DNA of 38,886 bases from Burkholderiales bacterium (GTDB lineage: Bacteria; Pseudomonadota; Gammaproteobacteria; Burkholderiales; Burkholderiaceae_C). This document shows, one piece after another, positions 17,133 through 26,753 of the stretch (positions are counted from its first letter, which is position 1; every line of letters starts with the position of its first letter). Where the stretch lies: contig JAEKLF010000077.1 in the NCBI GenBank assembly GCA_019509985.1, positions 1 to 38,886 of the forward strand, in the 5' to 3' direction. Made by a program: the position numbers and the translations under genes. The notes under the pieces are model-generated. The model was not told the origin of the DNA, searched no databases, and saw only the letters and a program-made list of their open reading frames with translations.

Positions 17133-17599
17133 CAGATTGGCTTGAAGTATTCGAAAGGTTCCAGGCACTCGATGCAACGCCAGGTCGACTTGCATGCGGT
17201 GGAGCCGAAGCGAGAGAGTTGTTCGGTGCGGCCACTGTCGCAGCGCGGGCAGCGCAGCCGCGGCACGATGCGAATCGCCTGCTCGCCGCTGCACTGCGGC
17301 GGCACGATGCCGTACTGCTGCAGCTTCTCGCGGCCTTCCGCGCTGATCCAGTCGGTGCTCCAGGCCGGCGCGCGCTGCATCGTGACGGTCACGTCGCCGA
17401 ACTCGGCCAGCGCGGCGCGCACGTCGTCGGCGATCAGCTCGGTGGCGGGGCAGCCCGAGTACGTCGGCGTCAACACGACTTCGACACCCGATGCCGTTTC
17501 GCGCAGGTCACGCACGATGCCCAGCTCCACCAGGCTGACCGCCGGGATCTCGGGGTCGGGCACGGCGTTGAGCTTGGCTCGAGCGCTTTCGAGATTCAC
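17132..17599 (-). CDS. paaD: Phenylacetate degradation protein PaaD (iron-sulfur assembly-like)
   Basis: A 155-residue protein needed for an active PaaABCE epoxidase, thought from its DUF59/MIP18-like domain to help assemble the iron centres. The N-terminal domain shows VPDPEIPAVSLVELGIV and the conserved TPTYSGCPATELI. The C-terminus has a zinc-ribbon-like set of cysteines (CPRC and CIEC near the end). I choose the GTG at 17599: it overlaps the paaC stop as GTGA and has GGAGG six bases upstream. A second GTG one codon earlier has that site too close. Coupled on both sides. Confidence 0.93.
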   Translation of the reverse strand: MNLESARAKLNAVPDPEIPAVSLVELGIVRDLRETASGVEVVLTPTYSGCPATELIADDVRAALAEFGDVTVTMQRAPAWSTDWISAEGREKLQQYGIVPPQCSGEQAIRIVPRLRCPRCDSGRTEQLSRFGSTACKSTWRCIECLEPFEYFKPI

Positions 17600-18360
17600 C
17601 ACACGCCTCCGGGGTAGGTGCGCTGCAGGTGCTGCATCGTCGCCAGCATGTGGCCCATGTGCTCGCTGTGGATGCCGTCGATGCCGCGCGGCTGCATGGC
17701 GCTTTCGCGCGGCAAGGCCAGCGTGGCCTCCGCCATCAGCGTGGCCCAGCGGGCGCGCCACTCGGGCTCCAGCTCGTTCCACGCCGGGCCGACACCGTCC
17801 ACGCCGTCGGCGGCGAACAGCTCGCTGAAGTAGGGCCACAGCACGTTCAGCGCCGCCTGCATGCGGGCCTTCGACTCGTCGGTGCCATCGCCCAGGCGAA
17901 CCACCCAGTCGCTGGCGTGCTGGCGGTGATAGCGCACTTCCTTCAGCGACTTGGCGGCGATGCCGGCCAGCTCGGTATCCAGGCTGGTCTGCAGGCGCCC
18001 GTACAGCAGCTCCAGCCAGATCGCCACGGCGGCGTTGCGCAGCGTCGTCAGCGCGAAGTCCCGCCCGCCGCCACCATCGCTCGGGCTGGCCGCCGCGTTG
18101 GGCAGCTCGACCAGCACGATGTTGCGGTAGTCGCGCTCCTCGCGCAGGAAGGCGAGCTGGTCTTCATCGCGGCCGGCACCTTCGAGCTGGCCGGCATGGG
18201 TCAGCAGCGCGTGCGCCTGGCCCAGCAGGTCCAGCGCGATGTTGGACAGCGCCAGGTCTTCCTCCAGCACCGGCGCGTGGCCGGCCCACTCGGACAGCCG
18301 CTGGCTGTGGATGAGGCAGGTGTCCGCGAGGCGGAGCACGTAGGTGAGCTTGGCGTCCAT
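17596..18360 (-). CDS. paaC: Phenylacetyl-CoA epoxidase structural subunit PaaC
   Basis: A 254-residue ferritin-like helical protein that forms the structural partner of the catalytic PaaA in the epoxidase. It matches the family along its length (LALSNIALDLLGQAHALLTHAG, the LREERDYRN region, LKEVRYHRQHASDWVVRLGDGT). Consistent with a non-catalytic role, it does not show the full double E-x2-H iron-binding set seen in PaaA. The ATG shares its A with the TGA of paaB (TGATG), so translation should be coupled. A GTG one codon earlier is possible. Confidence 0.95.
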   Translation of the reverse strand: MDAKLTYVLRLADTCLIHSQRLSEWAGHAPVLEEDLALSNIALDLLGQAHALLTHAGQLEGAGRDEDQLAFLREERDYRNIVLVELPNAAASPSDGGGGRDFALTTLRNAAVAIWLELLYGRLQTSLDTELAGIAAKSLKEVRYHRQHASDWVVRLGDGTDESKARMQAALNVLWPYFSELFAADGVDGVGPAWNELEPEWRARWATLMAEATLALPRESAMQPRGIDGIHSEHMGHMLATMQHLQRTYPGGVW

Positions 18361-18653
18361 CACATGTGGTTCAGTTCGTCCGGCAGTTCATAGAACGTCG
18401 GATGGCGGTAGACCTTGTCGTCGGCCGGGTCGAACAGACTGCCCTTTTCGGTCGGGTCGCTGGCGACGATCTGCCCGGAGCGCACGACCCAAATGCTGGT
18501 GCCCTCTTGCCGGCGCGTGTAGACGTCGCGCGCCATCTGGATGGCCATAGGCGCGTCGGCCGCGTGCAGGCTGCCGCAGTGCTTGTGATCAAGCCCCGCC
18601 TTGCTGCGGACAAACACTTCCCACAGCGGCCATTCGTTCTTTGGATTGCTCAT
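18360..18653 (-). CDS. paaB: Phenylacetyl-CoA epoxidase subunit PaaB
   Basis: A 97-residue subunit that bridges the PaaAC heterodimers in the epoxidase complex and is required for activity. Typical family features are the opening EWPLWEVFVRSKAGLDHKH, the HAADAPMAIQMARDVYTRR helix and the end with VYRHPTFYELPD. The length is normal. The ATG at 18653 shares one base with the paaA stop (TGATG), and its own stop shares one base with the paaC start in the same way. Confidence 0.96.
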   Translation of the reverse strand: MSNPKNEWPLWEVFVRSKAGLDHKHCGSLHAADAPMAIQMARDVYTRRQEGTSIWVVRSGQIVASDPTEKGSLFDPADDKVYRHPTFYELPDELNHM

Positions 18654-19657
18654 CACGCTGCCTCTTGTTTAACGGCTTGCTTGCGAGCGTGGGCCAGGGC
18701 CGCGTCGCGCACCCAGGCGCCGTCGTCCCAGGCCTTGTTGCGGGCCGCCAGGCGCTCGCGGTTGCAGGGGCCTTCGCCGCCCACCACGCGCCAGAACTCG
18801 GGCCAGTCGATGTCGCCAAAGTCGTACGCATCGCGCTCGGCATTCCACTTCAGCGCCGGGTCCGGCACCGTCACGCCGAGGATCTCGGCCTGCGGAATGG
18901 TCGCGTCGACGAACTTCTGGCGCAGCTGGTCGTTGGTGACGCGCTTGATGCCCCAGCGCATGCTCTGCTCGGAGTTGGGCGAATCCTTGTCCGCGGGGCC
19001 GAACATCATCAGCGACGGCCACCACCAGCGATTCACGGCGTCCTGCACCATGGCCTTCTGTTGCGCCGTCCCCTTTTGCATCATCGTCAGCAGGCTCTCA
19101 TAGCCCTGGCGCTGGTGAAAGCTTTCCTCGCGGCAGACGCGGATCATGGCTCGCGCATACGGCGCATACGAACACCTGCACAGCGGCACCTGGTTCATGA
19201 TGGCGGCGCCGTCCACCAGCCAGCCGATGACGCCGATGTCGGCCCAGGTCAGCGTGGGGTAGTTGAAGATGGAGCTGTACTTGGCCTTGCCCGACAGCAA
19301 CGCCTCGGTCATCTCGTCGCGGCTGGTGCCCAGCGTCTCGGCGGCGGCATAGAGGTACAGGCCGTGGCCGCCCTCGTCCTGCACCTTGGCGAGCAGGATG
19401 GCCTTGCGCTTGAGCGTCGGCGCGCGCGTGATCCAGTTACCCTCGGGCAGCATGCCGACGATCTCGCTGTGTGCGTGCTGGCTGATCTGTCGCACCAGCG
19501 TCTTGCGGTAATGCTCCGGCATCCAGTCCTTGGCCTCGATGAAGTCGCCGGCGTCGATGCGGGCTTCAAACGCCTCCTCGCGCTGCAGGTCCTCGGCGCT
19601 CTTCACGACCTTGGGCTTGGCCTCGCGGGCCATCAGGTCCATCGCTTGCGTGTACAT
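18653..19657 (-). CDS. paaA: Phenylacetyl-CoA epoxidase catalytic subunit PaaA
   Basis: The di-iron monooxygenase subunit that epoxidises the aromatic ring of phenylacetyl-CoA, 334 residues. Both ferritin-like iron-binding helices with E-x2-H are visible: [11 protein letters not shown] in the first half and [12 protein letters not shown] in the second. The substrate-end sequences [20 protein letters not shown] and [13 protein letters not shown] match the family. AGGAG six bases before the ATG overlaps the end of paaK. The gap from paaK is only ten bases, the one place in the block where the reading frames do not overlap. Confidence 0.97.
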   Translation of the reverse strand: MYTQAMDLMAREAKPKVVKSAEDLQREEAFEARIDAGDFIEAKDWMPEHYRKTLVRQISQHAHSEIVGMLPEGNWITRAPTLKRKAILLAKVQDEGGHGLYLYAAAETLGTSRDEMTEALLSGKAKYSSIFNYPTLTWADIGVIGWLVDGAAIMNQVPLCRCSYAPYARAMIRVCREESFHQRQGYESLLTMMQKGTAQQKAMVQDAVNRWWWPSLMMFGPADKDSPNSEQSMRWGIKRVTNDQLRQKFVDATIPQAEILGVTVPDPALKWNAERDAYDFGDIDWPEFWRVVGGEGPCNRERLAARNKAWDDGAWVRDAALAHARKQAVKQEAA

Positions 19658-19667
19658 CGCTCGCTCC

Positions 19668-20962
<1,295 letters not shown>

Positions 20963-20966
<4 letters not shown>

Positions 20967-21391
20967 GCTTCGAACACCTTTCGTTCGCCCAAGCGGTAGG
21001 AGCGACCGCGGAACATCGCGATCAGGTCGCCGTTCTGGTTCTTCACCGTGATGTCGTAGAGACCCGTGCGCCCGGCCAGCGATGTCTCCTCCGCCGTCGC
21101 CGTCAACACATCATTCAGTTTGGCGCTTTTCAAGATGTCGATGCCGAAGCCCGACGCCACCGTCAGCGCGTTGCGGGCATTGCAGGCGAATGCGAAGGCC
21201 GAGTCGGCCAGCGTCGCGATCAGGCCGCCATGGCAGATGGCAAAGCCGTTCAGCATGTCTACCCGCACCGTCATCGTGACGACAGCCCGGCCCGGCGCAA
21301 CCTCGGCGATCTGCATGCCCAGCATCTTGGTCGCGGCGTCGTCCGCGAGCATCACGTCGCGGACCCTTTCGGCAACAGCTTGCGCGTCCAT
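20963..21391 (-). CDS. paaI: Hotdog-fold phenylacetyl-CoA thioesterase
   Basis: A 142-residue hotdog thioesterase that by family releases CoA from phenylacetyl-CoA or stalled ring-hydroxylated intermediates, protecting the CoA pool. The PaaI signature HGGLIATLADSAFAFACN is present, with the active-site aspartate in TLADSAFA. MDAQAVAERVRDVMLADDAA opens the protein. The ATG at 21391 overlaps the paaG stop by four bases. Longer in-frame upstream sequence lies antiparallel-free inside paaG but in another frame, so I do not use it. Confidence 0.95.
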
Positions 21392-22194
21392 CAGCGGTCC
21401 TTGAACTCGGGCTTGCGCTTGTCCAGGAAGGCCGCAGCGCCTTCCTGGTAGTCGTAGGCAAAGCCGAGCTGGCTCTGCAGCGCGGCCTCGAGCTTGAGCG
21501 CCGACTCGAAGTCCAGCTTCAGCGCCTCGTCCATCGCGCGTCGCGTCTCGGCCAGCGCGCGCGTCGGCATGCCGGCCAGCTTCTGTGCCAGCGCCATCGC
21601 GGCGTCCTGCAGTTCGGCATCGGGCAGCACGCGGGCGATCAGGCTCAGGCGTTCGGCATCCACGGCCTTGAGCTTGTCGCCCAGCAGCGCCATTTCCAGC
21701 GCCTTGGCGCGGCCCACCAGCCGCGGCAGCAGCCAGGTGCCGCCGCAGTCGGGGATCAGGCCGATCCGGGAGAAGGCCTGGATGAAGCTGGCGCTCTCGG
21801 CGGCCAGCACGAGGTCGCAGCCCAGCGCCACGCTCGCACCTGCGCCAGCCGCCACGCCGTTGACGGCGGCGACGACCGGGATGGGCATGCTGCGCAGTCG
21901 CAGCGCCAGGGGGATGTAGTAGTGCTCCAGCAGCTGGCCGATGTCCTTGGGCGCCGCGCCGGGTTCGCGGCCGGGCGCCACATGCGGATCGGCCAGATCC
22001 TGCCCGGCGCTGAAGGCGCGGCCGGCCCCGGTGATCAGCACGCAACGGGTCGCGCCGTCCTCGGCGGCGGCCTCGAGCGCCTGGCGCAGCTGACCCAGCA
22101 TGCCCGTCGTGAAGGCGTTCAGCGCCTCGGGGCGGTTCAGGCGCAGCAGGCGCACCGCGCCATGCTGTTCGATCTGGATGGTGTGTTCGGACAT
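21391..22194 (-). CDS. paaG: 2-(1,2-epoxy-1,2-dihydrophenyl)acetyl-CoA isomerase
   Basis: A crotonase-fold enzyme of 267 residues that turns the ring epoxide into the seven-membered oxepin-CoA and also shifts double bonds later in the pathway. The oxyanion-hole segments GRAFSAGQDLADPH and NGVAAGAGASVALGCDLVLA are present, as is SFIQAFSRIGLIPDCGGTW with the catalytic aspartate (in PDCGG) typical of PaaG. It is the first gene of the block, with its own promoter and operator just upstream. PaaF, a second crotonase in this pathway, is not encoded in the window. Confidence 0.92.
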   Translation of the reverse strand: MSEHTIQIEQHGAVRLLRLNRPEALNAFTTGMLGQLRQALEAAAEDGATRCVLITGAGRAFSAGQDLADPHVAPGREPGAAPKDIGQLLEHYYIPLALRLRSMPIPVVAAVNGVAAGAGASVALGCDLVLAAESASFIQAFSRIGLIPDCGGTWLLPRLVGRAKALEMALLGDKLKAVDAERLSLIARVLPDAELQDAAMALAQKLAGMPTRALAETRRAMDEALKLDFESALKLEAALQSQLGFAYDYQEGAAAFLDKRKPEFKDR

Positions 22195-22205
22195 GGGATT
22201 TCTCT

Positions 22206-22219
22206 ACCGACCGGTCGGT
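22206..22219. promoter_or_regulatory. Probable PaaR operator at the paa promoter
   Basis: ACCGACCGGTCGGT is a perfect 14-bp palindrome lying 12 bases upstream of the paaG ATG and just downstream of the predicted -10 box, so a bound protein would cover the transcription start. Its size and symmetry suit a TetR-family dimer, and paaR is encoded in the same locus. I see no second exact copy in the window, including near paaR and the binding protein. Assignment to PaaR is inference. Confidence 0.75.
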
Positions 22220-22221
22220 TA

Positions 22222-22250
22222 ATCGTAGAAGGCCGCCTCCTTGTGATCAA
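22222..22250 (-). promoter_or_regulatory. Sigma-70-type promoter of the paaGIKABCDE operon
   Basis: On the minus strand, TTGATC (22245-22250) and TACGAT (22222-22227) are separated by exactly 17 bases and match the -35 and -10 consensus at four of six and four of six positions. Transcription would start around 22212-22216, within the palindromic operator. It lies between the kinase stop codon and paaG. Confidence 0.65.
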
Positions 22251-22268
22251 GTGCAGCGCGGGAAAACC

Positions 22269-23210
22269 CTAGTCTTTGATGATTTCGACGGCATCGGCCA
22301 GCGCCGTGACCAGGCCTGGCCGCGGCGGCGCAAAGCCGGGTGCCGTGCAGGCTGCAGCGCCCGCGGCCAGGGCCCGGCGCAGGTGCTGCTCGGCTGGCGC
22401 GCCGGCATTGCGCATCAGGCTGTCCAGCAGGCCGGCCATCGCCGAATCGCCGGCACCCACCGTGTCGACAACGTCGACGCGCGGCGGCCGGCCGCTGCAT
22501 TCCTCCACGCCGTGGTACAGCGTCGCGCCGGCCTCGCCGCGCGTCAGCAGCAGCCAGGCGCCCGGGTTCCAGGCAGCGATCTGGGCCAGGCCCGAACGGT
22601 GGTCGGGCAGGCGGAACAGGCCGCGTAAATCCTCGTCGGACACCTTGATGACATCGGCCAGCCGGCACATCTGCTCCAGCGTGTCGTCGTAACGCGAGTC
22701 CATCGGCGGCGCGCGGAAATTGGGGTCGTAGCTGATCAGCCGGCCCTCGCTCTTCAAGGCCTCGGCCAGCGCCAGCAGCCGCGAAGCCAAGGGCTCACGC
22801 ACCAGGCCCAGGCTGCCGAAATGGGCCCAGCGCAGCGCGCGCGTCCAGCCCATCGGCAGGCCCTCGGGGCGGAAATGCAGGTCGGCGCTGTCCTGGCCGA
22901 TGAAGAAATAACGCGGCGGGTCGACCTCGTGCACCACGGCCAGCAGCGGCGGCCGCGGCAGTTGCTGGATGAAGCGCATGTCCAGGTGAGCCTCCTGGCT
23001 GCATTGCCAGATCTCGGCGCCGAAGGGGTCCTGGCTGATCGCGCCGGCGAAGGCGCTCAGCTGCCCCAGCGCCGACATCGCTACGGCCACATTCCACGGC
23101 GAGCCCCCGCAGGCGCTGCGCCAGCGGTCAGGCCCGATGCGGATCAGATCCGTCAGCGCCTCGCCGAAGGCAACGAATTGGGGCAGGTCGGGGTGGAGGA
23201 TCTGGGCCAT
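22269..23210 (-). CDS. PfkB-family carbohydrate kinase (fructokinase-like)
   Basis: A ribokinase/PfkB-type sugar kinase of 313 residues. The N-terminal motif [17 protein letters not shown] and the C-terminal signature [18 protein letters not shown], with the catalytic Asp in GAGDS, are both present. FGEALTDLI at the start and the ISYDPNFR segment resemble fructokinases, but the sugar cannot be fixed from sequence. The start chosen is the ATG at 23210. An upstream in-frame ATG (23291) exists but would run over the moaA start on the other strand. No transport or glycosidase gene is adjacent. It is divergent from moaA and sits upstream of the paa promoter on the same strand. Confidence 0.88.
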   Translation of the reverse strand: MAQILHPDLPQFVAFGEALTDLIRIGPDRWRSACGGSPWNVAVAMSALGQLSAFAGAISQDPFGAEIWQCSQEAHLDMRFIQQLPRPPLLAVVHEVDPPRYFFIGQDSADLHFRPEGLPMGWTRALRWAHFGSLGLVREPLASRLLALAEALKSEGRLISYDPNFRAPPMDSRYDDTLEQMCRLADVIKVSDEDLRGLFRLPDHRSGLAQIAAWNPGAWLLLTRGEAGATLYHGVEECSGRPPRVDVVDTVGAGDSAMAGLLDSLMRNAGAPAEQHLRRALAAGAAACTAPGFAPPRPGLVTALADAVEIIKD

Positions 23211-23283
23211 TCCTGCCGATTCAAGCGCGACCGCACATCCATCGCAAGCCCCTGGCCTTTCCGTGGCTGACACAATTGCCGCC

Positions 23284-24396
23284 ATGTCCGCCCGTGTGAT
23301 CCCCCTGCACGACACCCGCCCGGTGCGCGCCGCGCCGCCGTCTGCCACGGCGCCGCCCGCGCTGCCGCTGGCCGACGCCCTGGGCCGGCCGCTGCACGAC
23401 CTGCGCATCTCGGTGACCGACCGCTGCAATTTCCGCTGCAGCTACTGCATGCCCAAGCAGGTCTTCGACAAGCACCACGAATTCCTGCCCCACGCCGACC
23501 TCCTCAGTTTTGAGGAGATCACGCGGCTGGCACGCACTTTCGTCGGCCTGGGCGTCGAGAAATTGCGCGTCACCGGCGGCGAGCCGCTGCTGCGCCGCCA
23601 CCTCGAAACGCTGATCGAAATGCTCGCCGCGCTGCGCACGCCCGACGGTCGCGAGCTCGACCTGACGCTGACGACCAACGGCTCGCTGCTGACCAAGAAG
23701 GCCGCCGCGCTGAAAGCCGCCGGCCTGAAGCGCCTGACGGTCAGCCTGGACGGGCTGGACGACGCCGTCTTCCAGCGCATGAACGACGTCGGCTTCCCGG
23801 TGGCCGACGTGCTGGACGGCATCCGCGCCGCTCAGGCCGTCGGCCTGGGGCCGATCAAGGTCAACATGGTCGTGCAGCGCGGCGTCAACGACGACCAGAT
23901 CCTGCCGATGGCGCGTCACTTCAGGGGCACGGGCATCGTGCTGCGCTTCATCGAATACATGGACGTCGGCGCCACCAACGGCTGGCGCATGGACCAGGTG
24001 CTGCCGAGCGCCGAGGTGCAGCGCCGCATCGCTGCCGAGTTCGCCATCACGGCGCTGTCGCACAGCGCGCCGGGCGAGACGGCCGAGCGCTGGGCCTATG
24101 CCGACGGCGCCGGCGAGATCGGCTTCATCTCCAGCGTGACGCAGGCTTTCTGCGGCGACTGCAACCGCGCACGGCTGTCGACCGAAGGCCGGCTCTACAC
24201 CTGCCTGTTCGCCACCCGCGGCCACGACCTGCGCGGGCTGCTGCGCGGTGTCGAGCCCGTCGATGACGGGCAACTGGCGATCGCCATCGCCGGCGTCTGG
24301 AGCGGCCGCACAGACCGCTACTCGCAACTGCGCGGCAGCGGTCAGGCGACACCGGCCGACGAGCGCCGCGTCGAGATGCATTACATCGGTGGATGA
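23284..24396 (+). CDS. moaA: GTP 3',8-cyclase (molybdenum cofactor synthesis)
   Basis: A radical SAM enzyme of 370 residues that starts molybdenum cofactor synthesis by cyclising GTP. The first 4Fe-4S cluster motif is C48-x3-C52-x2-C55 in [10 protein letters not shown]. The second cluster motif is CGDCNRARL followed by a cysteine in LYTCLF, and the protein ends in the required Gly-Gly. An N-terminal extension of about 30 residues, rich in Pro and Ala, precedes the usual start of homology. The stop overlaps mobA by eight bases, so the two form one transcription unit with the acetyltransferase after them. MoaB/MoaC partners are not here. Confidence 0.96.
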   Translation: MSARVIPLHDTRPVRAAPPSATAPPALPLADALGRPLHDLRISVTDRCNFRCSYCMPKQVFDKHHEFLPHADLLSFEEITRLARTFVGLGVEKLRVTGGEPLLRRHLETLIEMLAALRTPDGRELDLTLTTNGSLLTKKAAALKAAGLKRLTVSLDGLDDAVFQRMNDVGFPVADVLDGIRAAQAVGLGPIKVNMVVQRGVNDDQILPMARHFRGTGIVLRFIEYMDVGATNGWRMDQVLPSAEVQRRIAAEFAITALSHSAPGETAERWAYADGAGEIGFISSVTQAFCGDCNRARLSTEGRLYTCLFATRGHDLRGLLRGVEPVDDGQLAIAIAGVWSGRTDRYSQLRGSGQATPADERRVEMHYIGG

Positions 24397-24958
24397 GCTT
24401 CACGCCCTGATCCTGGCCGGCGGCCGCGGCTCGCGCATGGGCGGCGTGGACAAGGGCTTGCAATTGCTGGCCGGCCGCCCGCTCGTCAGCCACGTCATCG
24501 ACCGCCTGGCGCCGCAGGCCGGCCGCGTGTGGATCAGCGCGAACCGCAATCTCGCCGCCTATGCCGCCCTCGGCCATGAGGTGCTGCCCGACCCGGCCGG
24601 CCTCGGATTCGCCGGACCGCTTGCCGGCATGCTGGCCGGACTGAATGCTTTGCCCGACGACGCCTGGCTGCTGACGGCGCCTTGCGACTGCCCTCACCTG
24701 CCGCCGGACCTCGCCCAGCGCCTGTTTGCCGCCGCTCAGCCCCACGGCCTCGCCTTTGCCCAGGCTGCGCGCGAACACCCTACCCACGCGCTGCTGCACG
24801 CCCGCCTGCGCGCACCGCTGGCCGCCCACCTGCAAGGCGGCGGCCGCGCGGTGCTGGGCTGGATGCACTCGCAGCCGCACGGCGTCGCGCGCTTCGGCGA
24901 CGAGGCCGCCTTCGCCAACCTGAACACGCTCGCCGAGCTGGAGTCGCCGCGTGATTGA
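24389..24958 (+). CDS. mobA: Molybdenum cofactor guanylyltransferase
   Basis: Transfers GMP from GTP to molybdopterin to make the guanine dinucleotide cofactor, 189 residues. The nucleotide-binding signature [16 protein letters not shown] sits at the N-terminus, followed by the [18 protein letters not shown] and [11 protein letters not shown] segments typical of MobA. The GTG at 24389 overlaps the end of moaA by eight bases and is the only start that keeps the signature at the N-terminus. Being beside moaA reinforces the call. Confidence 0.95.
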   Translation: MDELHALILAGGRGSRMGGVDKGLQLLAGRPLVSHVIDRLAPQAGRVWISANRNLAAYAALGHEVLPDPAGLGFAGPLAGMLAGLNALPDDAWLLTAPCDCPHLPPDLAQRLFAAAQPHGLAFAQAAREHPTHALLHARLRAPLAAHLQGGGRAVLGWMHSQPHGVARFGDEAAFANLNTLAELESPRD

Positions 24959-25475
24959 CGCCCTCTATATCCGCCCCATGCTCGAGCCCGACCTGCTCGG
25001 CTACAAGGCGCTGCGCGACGCGGTGCTGGCGACCTACCCCGAGGCCTTCACGTCCGACGCCGAGACCGAGTCCGCCCGCGACATCGCCAGCTATCGCAGC
25101 CGGCTGACCGGCGGCTCGGCCGGCGGCACGCTGTTCACGCTGCTGGCACTGGACGGCCATCGCATCGCCGGCGCGTTGACCTGCGAGCGCGAGGCGCGCC
25201 GCAAGGTGCAGCACCTTGCCCACCTCGTCGGCATGATGGTGGCGGACACCCACCGTGGCCGCGGCATCGGCCGCGCGCTGCTGGACGCCGCCATCACCCG
25301 CCTGCAGGCCACACCCGGCCTGGCCCAGGTCACACTCAGCGTGACGGCCAGCAACCGCGCCGCGGTGGGCCTCTACGAGAGCCGCGGCTTCGAGCGCTAC
25401 GGCCGCCTGACGGACGCGATACGCCTGCCCGATGGCCGCAGCCTGGACAAGGATCTGATGCGCCGCCGCCTTTAA
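24951..25475 (+). CDS. GNAT-family N-acetyltransferase
   Basis: A 174-residue GNAT acetyltransferase. The acetyl-CoA-binding motif A is clear (MMVADTHRGRGIGRALLDAAI), and motif B follows with SNRAAVGLYESRGFERYGRL. The acceptor is unknown, and family members acetylate small amines, antibiotics or protein N-termini. It starts at a GTG that overlaps mobA by eight bases, so it is co-transcribed with the molybdenum cofactor genes, but no role in that pathway is known for it. Confidence 0.88.
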   Translation: MIDALYIRPMLEPDLLGYKALRDAVLATYPEAFTSDAETESARDIASYRSRLTGGSAGGTLFTLLALDGHRIAGALTCEREARRKVQHLAHLVGMMVADTHRGRGIGRALLDAAITRLQATPGLAQVTLSVTASNRAAVGLYESRGFERYGRLTDAIRLPDGRSLDKDLMRRRL

Positions 25476-25491
25476 ACGCCTCTAGCCGCCT

Positions 25492-26106
25492 CTAAGGTTG
25501 CGTCAGCTCGAACTGCACGATCAGCGCATCCTGCACCGCCAGCAGCCCGCCGAGCACCGCGAAGGGTGCGATACCGAAGTCGCTCTGCCGCACCACCACC
25601 TGGCCCCGCGCATGCCGACCGTCCACGTCGACGGCGAACCACTGCCGGCGCGTGACGCCATGCAGCGTGATCTCGGCCTCCACCGCGCGCTGGCCGCCCT
25701 CGCCCAGCTGCTGCAGTGTGCGCACGATGACTTCGGGGTGGGCCATGGCGTCCAGTGCTTTCAGCAGGTTGGCGCGCGTGCCGGCGCGGGCTTCGTCGTC
25801 GACGGCGCTGGCGAAGGCCGGTCCGAGGCGCTGGCGCAGCGCCGGCGGGTCGATGGCCAGCGCGTCCAGCCGGAAGCTCAGCACCGGCCCGGCCGCCGGC
25901 CAGTCCACGTGCAGGCCGGTCGCGCGCAGCACGTGGTTGTGGCCCAGCCGTGCCGCCGTGCCACCGCGCAAGACCAGCACGCGCAGCTCGTTGCCGCCCT
26001 CGCCCGACACGGCCGCCGGCGCGCTCGGCGGCGGCGCACTGGCGCAGGCGGCCAGCGCGGCCAGGCCCAGCAGCAGCAGTCGGCGGGTTGTGGTTTGCAA
26101 GCTCAA
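25492..26106 (-). CDS. YceI-like lipoprotein
   Basis: A lipoprotein of about 204 residues with the lipobox LAAC in RRLLLLGLAALAACASAPP, so it is probably anchored in the outer membrane. The mature part resembles the YceI family, a lipocalin-like beta-barrel that binds isoprenoid-type lipids: RLGHNHVLRATGLHVDW, SFRLDALAIDPP, and the end GGLLAVQDALIVQFELTQ. The start is uncertain. I use the TTG at 26106, which gives a normal signal peptide. A GTG at 26142 would add 12 residues, and a TTG at 26100 would remove two. It converges with the acetyltransferase and is divergent from the DUF962 gene. Confidence 0.75.
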   Translation of the reverse strand: MSLQTTTRRLLLLGLAALAACASAPPPSAPAAVSGEGGNELRVLVLRGGTAARLGHNHVLRATGLHVDWPAAGPVLSFRLDALAIDPPALRQRLGPAFASAVDDEARAGTRANLLKALDAMAHPEVIVRTLQQLGEGGQRAVEAEITLHGVTRRQWFAVDVDGRHARGQVVVRQSDFGIAPFAVLGGLLAVQDALIVQFELTQP

Positions 26107-26201
26107 GTGGGGATTCCGTGGGGGTTTTGTCAGCCGGCGCACAACGCGCCCGCGCCGGGCTGGACTAGCATAGCCACCATCCTCCTCAACGGAGCCCCAC
26201 C

Positions 26202-26741
26202 ATGGCCAGCCTGTTCCGCCCCGCTCTTGACCTGATGGCGCAATACGCCGCCTACCACCGCGACCGCCGCAACATCGCGACCCATTTCATCGGCATCCCG
26301 CTGATCGTCTTCGCGGTCAGCACCTTGCTCGCGCGCGCCGAGTTCTCCGTCGGCGACACGCCGATGAACGCAGCCATCGTCGCCTGGGCCTTGTCGGCCC
26401 TCTGGTATCTGACACGCGGCAACCTCGCACTCGGCGTGGCCACCACCCTCGTCAACGGCGTGCTGACCGCACTGGCGATGACGGCCGCCCAGGGCTCCAT
26501 GACGAGCTGGCTGGTCATCGGCGTCGGCAGCTTCGTCGTCGGCTGGGTGTTCCAGTTCATCGGCCACTACTACGAGGGCAGGAAGCCGGCCTTCGTCGAC
26601 GACCTCGTCGGCCTGCTCGTCGGCCCGATGTTCGTCGTCGGCGAGGCCATGTTCATGCTCGGCTGGGGCACCAAGCTGCTTGCCGAGATCGAACGCCGCG
26701 TCGGCCCGACCCATCTGCGCGATCTCGCGCACCCTGTCTGA
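26202..26741 (+). CDS. DUF962 / Mpo1-like membrane protein
   Basis: A 179-residue integral membrane protein of the DUF962 family, related to yeast Mpo1, an iron-dependent dioxygenase for 2-hydroxy fatty acids. The conserved histidine motifs are visible: YHRDRRNIATHFIGIPL near the N-terminus and QFIGHYYEGRKPA around residue 120. Four hydrophobic segments lie between and after them. The start is well supported by position but has only a weak ribosome site (GGAG 11 bases upstream). Enzymatic function in bacteria is inferred from the family, not shown. panE follows after 12 bases. Confidence 0.85.
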   Translation: MASLFRPALDLMAQYAAYHRDRRNIATHFIGIPLIVFAVSTLLARAEFSVGDTPMNAAIVAWALSALWYLTRGNLALGVATTLVNGVLTALAMTAAQGSMTSWLVIGVGSFVVGWVFQFIGHYYEGRKPAFVDDLVGLLVGPMFVVGEAMFMLGWGTKLLAEIERRVGPTHLRDLAHPV

Positions 26742-26753
26742 AGCGCTGACCCC

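Noticed and set aside
15795..17828. A 677-codon plus-strand open frame across paaR, paaE and paaD
   Set aside because: It runs through the repeat and three real genes on the other strand and shows no family pattern.
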